From an uncultured Prevotella sp. (GTDB lineage: Bacteria; Bacteroidota; Bacteroidia; Bacteroidales; Bacteroidaceae), in contig CAJMAO010000070.1 of the NCBI GenBank assembly GCA_905211345.1, positions 1 to 8,353 of the forward strand: a DNA stretch of 8,353 nucleotides, written 5' to 3'. The translations under genes and the position numbers were made by a program. Shown here piece by piece: positions 5,939 through 8,353 of the stretch (positions are counted from its first letter, which is position 1; every line of letters starts with the position of its first letter). A model generated the notes under the pieces. It was not told the origin of the DNA. It did no database searches and saw nothing but the letters and a program-made list of their open reading frames with translations.

Positions 5939-6535
5939 ATGGAAAAATTCAGTACTTTAAGTGACGAGGAACTGGCCTTGTCATATGTTGGTGGAAACAA
6001 CAAAGCTTTTGACGAGCTGCTCGCCCGTACGCAAGACAAGTTGTTTTCATATATATATTTCGTGGTAAGAGACGAAGACAAGGCCAATGACTTGTTTCAA
6101 GAGACGTTTGTAAAAGTAATCACCAAACTTCATCAGGGCCGTTACGTAGACAGCGGCAAGTTCAGCGCATGGATAATGCGGATTGCACACAACGTGATAA
6201 TGGATTGGTACAGGGAATTGCGCTCGCGTAACATTATAGAGCCGACGAAGGAGAACGACCTGACAAAACTTAGCATGAACGACGTTCTTGACATGAACGT
6301 TGAGAATCGTTATGTAAACGACCAAATACTGGTAGATGTCAAGAAAATGATGAACAAACTGCCTCCTACGCAGCGTGAGGTGGTATTCATGCGCTTTTAC
6401 CAAGACTTGTCATTTAAGGAAATAGCCGAACTCACAGGCGTGAGCATCAACACCTCGCTCGGCCGTATGCGCTATGCAATACTAAACCTGCGCAAGATGT
6501 CGCGCGAGCATAATATCGTGCTGCAAATGGACTGA
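5939..6535 (+). CDS. ECF-family RNA polymerase sigma factor
   Basis: This 198-residue protein would bind core RNA polymerase and direct it to a particular promoter set. Region 2 spans about 24-92, with the polymerase-binding DLFQETFVKV (51-60) and the -10-recognising FSAWIMRIAHNVIMDWYR (75-92). A linker follows (93-130). Region 4 spans about 133-186, with LPPTQREVVFMRFYQDLSFKEIAELTGVSINTSLGRMRYAILNLRK forming the helix-turn-helix that reads the -35 element. Length and domain order are normal for the group. No anti-sigma gene lies on either side: upstream is a lipoprotein, and downstream is a convergent metabolic gene. Regulation may therefore be transcriptional or depend on a partner elsewhere. 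The regulon cannot be deduced, and I give no gene symbol because several paralogues of this type occur per genome. Confidence 0.9.
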   Translation: MEKFSTLSDEELALSYVGGNNKAFDELLARTQDKLFSYIYFVVRDEDKANDLFQETFVKVITKLHQGRYVDSGKFSAWIMRIAHNVIMDWYRELRSRNIIEPTKENDLTKLSMNDVLDMNVENRYVNDQILVDVKKMMNKLPPTQREVVFMRFYQDLSFKEIAELTGVSINTSLGRMRYAILNLRKMSREHNIVLQMD

Positions 6536-6540
6536 GAATA

Positions 6541-6622
6541 GAGAATAATTTAAGAGTTAAGAAAATCCGCATTGCGCATTAAAACCGCAAAAGATGTTTT
6601 CTTAACTCTTAATTCTTATCTC
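6541..6622. repeat. Long inverted repeat between convergent genes, likely bidirectional terminator
   Basis: TTAAGAGTTAAGAAAA (6550-6565) has an exact inverted copy at 6597-6612. The similarity continues imperfectly outward to about 6541 and 6622, and the right flank repeats CTTAATTCTT twice (6608-6617 and 6622-6631 region). The 31-nt spacer holds a second small stem, TTGCG (6572-6576) with CGCAA (6586-6590), and a GCATTGCGCATT stretch. The element fills the whole gap between the sigma and epimerase stop codons. The A- and T-rich arms give U-rich ends in both directions, as expected of a shared terminator. Its length and internal repeats also fit a dispersed intergenic repeat. Confidence 0.65.
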
Positions 6623-6630
6623 TTAATTCT

Positions 6631-7281
6631 TTACGTTCTTTTCAGGCTGCTTATCGTTTCTTCGGGGTTGTCGGCCTTGAATATGTAGCTGCCGCTTACG
6701 AGCACATCCACCCCGGCCTCCACAAGCCGCGGTGCCGTTTCAGCCTGTACGCCTCCGTCAACTTCAATAAGAGTTTTTAGTCCGGCCGAATCTATCATCC
6801 GGCGCAGCCGTTTCACCTTATTTATAGTATTCTCAATGAATGCTTGGCCGCCAAAACCGGGATTAACACTCATCAGCAGTACCATGTCGACATCGCCGAT
6901 AACATCTTCAAGCATACAAACGGGGGTCGATGGGTTGAGCGTTACGCCGGCTTTCATCCCGGCCTCATGTATTTCATGAATGGTGCGGTTGAGGTGTGTG
7001 CACGCTTCGTAGTGCACGTTCATCATCATCGCTCCGGTCTTGGCCGTGCGGGAGATGTAACGCTCGGGCTTGGTGATCATGAAATGCACGTCAAGCGGCT
7101 TGGCGCATAACTTAGCCACTGCGTCGATTACAGGAAAGCCAAACGAGATGTTTGGCACGAACACTCCGTCCATAACGTCCAAGTGAAGCCAGTCCGCCTC
7201 GCTGCGGTTAATCATCTCGATGTCGCTGCGCAGGTTGAGGAAGTCAGCCGCCAGCAAAGAAGGGGAAACCATTGTCGCCAT
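6631..7281 (-). CDS. rpe: Ribulose-phosphate 3-epimerase
   Basis: This 216-residue cytosolic TIM-barrel enzyme interconverts D-ribulose 5-phosphate and D-xylulose 5-phosphate in the pentose phosphate pathway. All family signatures are present in order: SPSLLAADF (6-14), HLDVMDGVFVPN (33-44), DVHFMI (64-69), MSVNPGFGGQ (137-146), IEVDGGV (172-178) and SGSYIF (196-201). By family knowledge H33, D35, H66 and D175 bind the metal, with D35 and D175 acting as the acid-base pair, and GGQ and GS hold the phosphate. Length is normal. The annotated ATG gives MATMVSPS; the second Met (codon 4) is an equally plausible start. A 43-codon ORF ends 18 nt upstream on the same strand, suggesting co-transcription. 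No clear promoter was found for either. The gene converges on the sigma factor gene. Confidence 0.95.
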   Translation of the reverse strand: MATMVSPSLLAADFLNLRSDIEMINRSEADWLHLDVMDGVFVPNISFGFPVIDAVAKLCAKPLDVHFMITKPERYISRTAKTGAMMMNVHYEACTHLNRTIHEIHEAGMKAGVTLNPSTPVCMLEDVIGDVDMVLLMSVNPGFGGQAFIENTINKVKRLRRMIDSAGLKTLIEVDGGVQAETAPRLVEAGVDVLVSGSYIFKADNPEETISSLKRT

Positions 7282-7299
7282 ACGTCAGTCTGCAAATTT

Positions 7300-7431
7300 T
7301 CAGTTCAAGCAGTATGCTTCGCTTTGTCCGTTCATTTTGATCACACGGTAAGTGTAGGCTATCTGCCTGATTATGTTTAGTGTCATTGCCGATGGCTTGT
7401 GTTCTTCTTGTGTAAAATGTTTCATAGGCAT
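7300..7431 (-). CDS. Small 43-residue protein upstream of rpe, unknown function
   Basis: Read leftward, this frame runs MPMKHFTQEEHKPSAMTLNI and on to a C-terminal YCLN before TGA. A start at the second ATG (7425) would give 41 residues. The core pattern, a polar N-terminus, then KPSAMTLNIIRQIAYTYRV (12-30), then a short end in LN, resembles small uncharacterised Bacteroidales proteins of about 40-50 residues with a PS-x-x-TL-x-x-IRQ-x-A-x-x-Y core. That resemblance is from memory and not checked. There is no signal peptide or membrane segment; an amphipathic helix is likely in the middle. It ends 18 nt before rpe, so the two probably share a transcript. Too short for most gene callers and easily missed. 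Confidence 0.6.
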   Translation of the reverse strand: MPMKHFTQEEHKPSAMTLNIIRQIAYTYRVIKMNGQSEAYCLN

Positions 7432-7617
7432 AATGTTTTTTATGTTGTTTCTATATTAGGATAACGCATCCACTGCGGTTTTATTACACGTTGATGATGA
7501 TTTTTTAGCTTAACGGAAGTGAAGTTTGGAGATTCGGAGGACTTGATGTGGATGTTGCGTTTTTTATTGCATTTTAGTGAATACAATTGTTCAATCATAA
7601 ATATCATACTTTAAATA

Positions 7618-7632
7618 ATGATAATTTATCAT
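7618..7632 (+). promoter_or_regulatory. Palindromic operator-like site ATGATAA-T-TTATCAT
   Basis: This is an exact 7-bp dyad around one central T, ending 6 nt before the -33 TTTG at 7639. With the flanking A run it matches the block before the small-RNA promoter: TTTATCATCAAAAATTTG (7625-7642) against TTTATCAAGAAAAATTTG (5038-5055), 16 of 18 bases alike. A shared activator or repressor is inferred. Confidence 0.5.
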
Positions 7633-7638
7633 CAAAAA

Positions 7639-7670
7639 TTTGTTTTGTTGAAACTAATTGCATACCTTTG
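7639..7670 (+). promoter_or_regulatory. Promoter of the secreted-protein gene at 7779
   Basis: TTTG (7639-7642) and TACCTTTG (7663-7670, matching TAnnTTTG) lie 20 nt apart, the same geometry as the small-RNA promoter. The start is expected near 7675, giving a leader of about 100 nt. Confidence 0.7.
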
Positions 7671-7690
7671 TGCCATAAAAACAACTAATC

Positions 7691-7734
7691 GGGGCGTTTA
7701 GAGTCGCGACGTACCGCCCTTAGACAGCTAAAAC
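7691..7734 (+). promoter_or_regulatory. G+C-rich structured segment in the 5' leader
   Basis: Within an A+T-rich leader, GGGCG (7692-7696) pairs with CGCCC (7715-7719), enclosing the self-complementary GTCGCGAC (7703-7710). Alternatively GTTTAG (7696-7701) pairs with CTAAAAC (7728-7734, one bulge). The two folds share position 7696 and overlap spatially, so they may exclude one another. It matches no riboswitch class I know. mRNA stabilisation is the simplest role. Confidence 0.35.
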
Positions 7735-7778
7735 AAAGAATTTAATATAAAATACTAACTTAAAAAACAACATTAATT

Positions 7779-8353
7779 ATGAAAAAATTATTTACTCTTG
7801 TGGCCGTGGCTCTTATGGCAGTGAGCGCAAGCGCGCAGCAGACAGTATGGAATTTTTCTGACTGGACAGCACAGACTTTCACTTCTGAATACACTCAGGA
7901 CGGACTTACAGTTGCTGCAACAGCAGACCAATCAGTTACGATTGACGGTAATAAAAAGACTATAACGGGTGCAAATAACACTTATGAATGCACTCAACGT
8001 CTTAAATTCGGAGGAGCCGGTGGCAGCGGTGCTGACGGAGAATATCGTTATGTAAAATTCGATGTTACGGGTGATTGCACAATAAACGTAGGTTTACAGT
8101 CCTCGTCAAGTGGTTCGGATAGAATTTTGAATGTTGCAACAGGAACATTTGATAATGTTGCAAGCACAATGTCTGCATTAGGAAGCCCTGCACAAGAGCA
8201 GAGTTTTACTTACACAGGCGAAGCCACAACCATATATCTTTATTCAACTTCAGGTGGTATAAACCTTTATTACATTGAAGTTACTCCAAGCGACCCCTCA
8301 GGCATCAACAGCGTTAATGTGGAAAAAGAAAACGCAAATGCTCCCATGTATAA
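7779..8353 (+). CDS. Secreted beta-rich protein, 3' end beyond the window
   Basis: The frame is open from ATG at 7779 to the window edge (191 full codons). It was found by direct translation, since no stop lies in the window. Residues 1-19 are a signal peptide (MKKLFTLVAVALMAVSASA before QQ). The mature part opens with TVWNFSDWTAQTF and continues with DGLTVAATADQSVTIDG, TQRLKFGGAG, YRYVKFDVTG and IYLYSTSGGINLYYIEVTP. This is the pattern of a beta-sandwich module often placed at the N-terminus of Prevotella and Bacteroides pectinases and other carbohydrate-active enzymes, so glycan binding is plausible but unproven. After it come SDPSGINSV... and NAPMY at the edge, which resembles the start of the short sorting tail (usually followed by NLxGQ-type residues). 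If so, the protein is about 215-225 residues and consists of this one module. No catalytic domain is visible. It has its own strong promoter and a long leader. Confidence 0.75.
   Translation, partial: MKKLFTLVAVALMAVSASAQQTVWNFSDWTAQTFTSEYTQDGLTVAATADQSVTIDGNKKTITGANNTYECTQRLKFGGAGGSGADGEYRYVKFDVTGDCTINVGLQSSSSGSDRILNVATGTFDNVASTMSALGSPAQEQSFTYTGEATTIYLYSTSGGINLYYIEVTPSDPSGINSVNVEKENANAPMY

Larger units (their letters stand above)
7432..7778. other. Intergenic region between divergent units
   Basis: This 347-nt A+T-rich stretch separates the leftward small-ORF/rpe unit from the rightward secreted-protein gene. From about 7600 onward it is the control region of the rightward gene (palindrome, promoter, structured leader). 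The 7432-7600 part contains only a doubtful leftward frame and no promoter I can recognise, although the rpe unit should start somewhere in it. Confidence 0.6.

Noticed and set aside
7440..7607. Leftward open frame of 52-55 codons (ATG at 7607 or 7598, TAA at 7440-7442), ending 8 nt before the small ORF upstream of rpe
   Set aside because: The peptide is K/N/H-rich with no recognisable motif, and its start abuts the palindrome and promoter of the divergent gene. I judge it a chance frame in A+T-rich DNA, though its placement next to the small ORF merits a conservation check.
1..8353. CRISPR arrays, tRNA or rRNA genes, transposases, toxin-antitoxin pairs, prophage genes
   Set aside because: Looked for on both strands by eye. 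The only tandem repeat (81-146) has no spacers, and no cloverleaf, rRNA segment or mobile-element protein is recognisable.

Overview
The window looks like chromosomal DNA from a pectin-degrading member of the Bacteroidales, most likely Prevotellaceae. Four things point there: Bacteroidetes-type promoters (TTTG, 19-20 nt, TAnnTTTG) before several genes; weak or absent Shine-Dalgarno sequences; secreted enzymes with a short lysine-ended tail resembling type IX secretion/Por sorting tails; and domain families (DUF6359-like lipoprotein, WNFS-type secreted module, GH28-GH105 fusion) typical of that group. The genus is an inference, because no rRNA or marker gene is present.

Layout. Positions 1-319 carry no assignable gene but hold a 22-nt tandem repeat and several hairpins, two of them terminator-like. 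Positions 320-4766 (minus strand) form a two-gene pectin cassette: a GH28-GH105 fusion enzyme transcribed first, then a secreted PL1-type pectate lyase, with a hairpin in the 91-nt gap. Positions 4767-5247 are a busy divergent intergenic region: a leftward promoter for the pectin cassette, a rightward promoter that runs into a strong intrinsic terminator only about 70 nt later (a small-RNA candidate), and a second rightward promoter for the next gene. Then come a DUF6359-like lipoprotein (5248-5778), an ECF sigma factor with its own clear promoter (5939-6535), a 16-bp inverted repeat between convergent genes, and on the minus strand ribulose-phosphate 3-epimerase (6631-7281) preceded by a 43-codon small ORF (7300-7431). 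The window ends inside a small secreted protein (7779 to beyond 8353) with a strong promoter and a roughly 100-nt structured leader.

How it works together. The pectate lyase would cut polygalacturonate by beta-elimination and leave 4,5-unsaturated galacturonyl ends. The GH28 half would trim saturated galacturonate residues, and the GH105 half would remove the unsaturated ends. No SusC/SusD pair or pectin regulator lies in the window, so uptake and sensing must be encoded elsewhere.

The most interesting signals are regulatory. The small-RNA promoter and the promoter of the gene at 7779 share a nearly identical upstream block: a TGAT...ATCA dyad (TTGAT-N4-ATCAA in one case, the textbook FNR/CRP-type pattern) at the same 7-nt distance from the -33 element. 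This suggests that a short RNA and a secreted protein are co-regulated.
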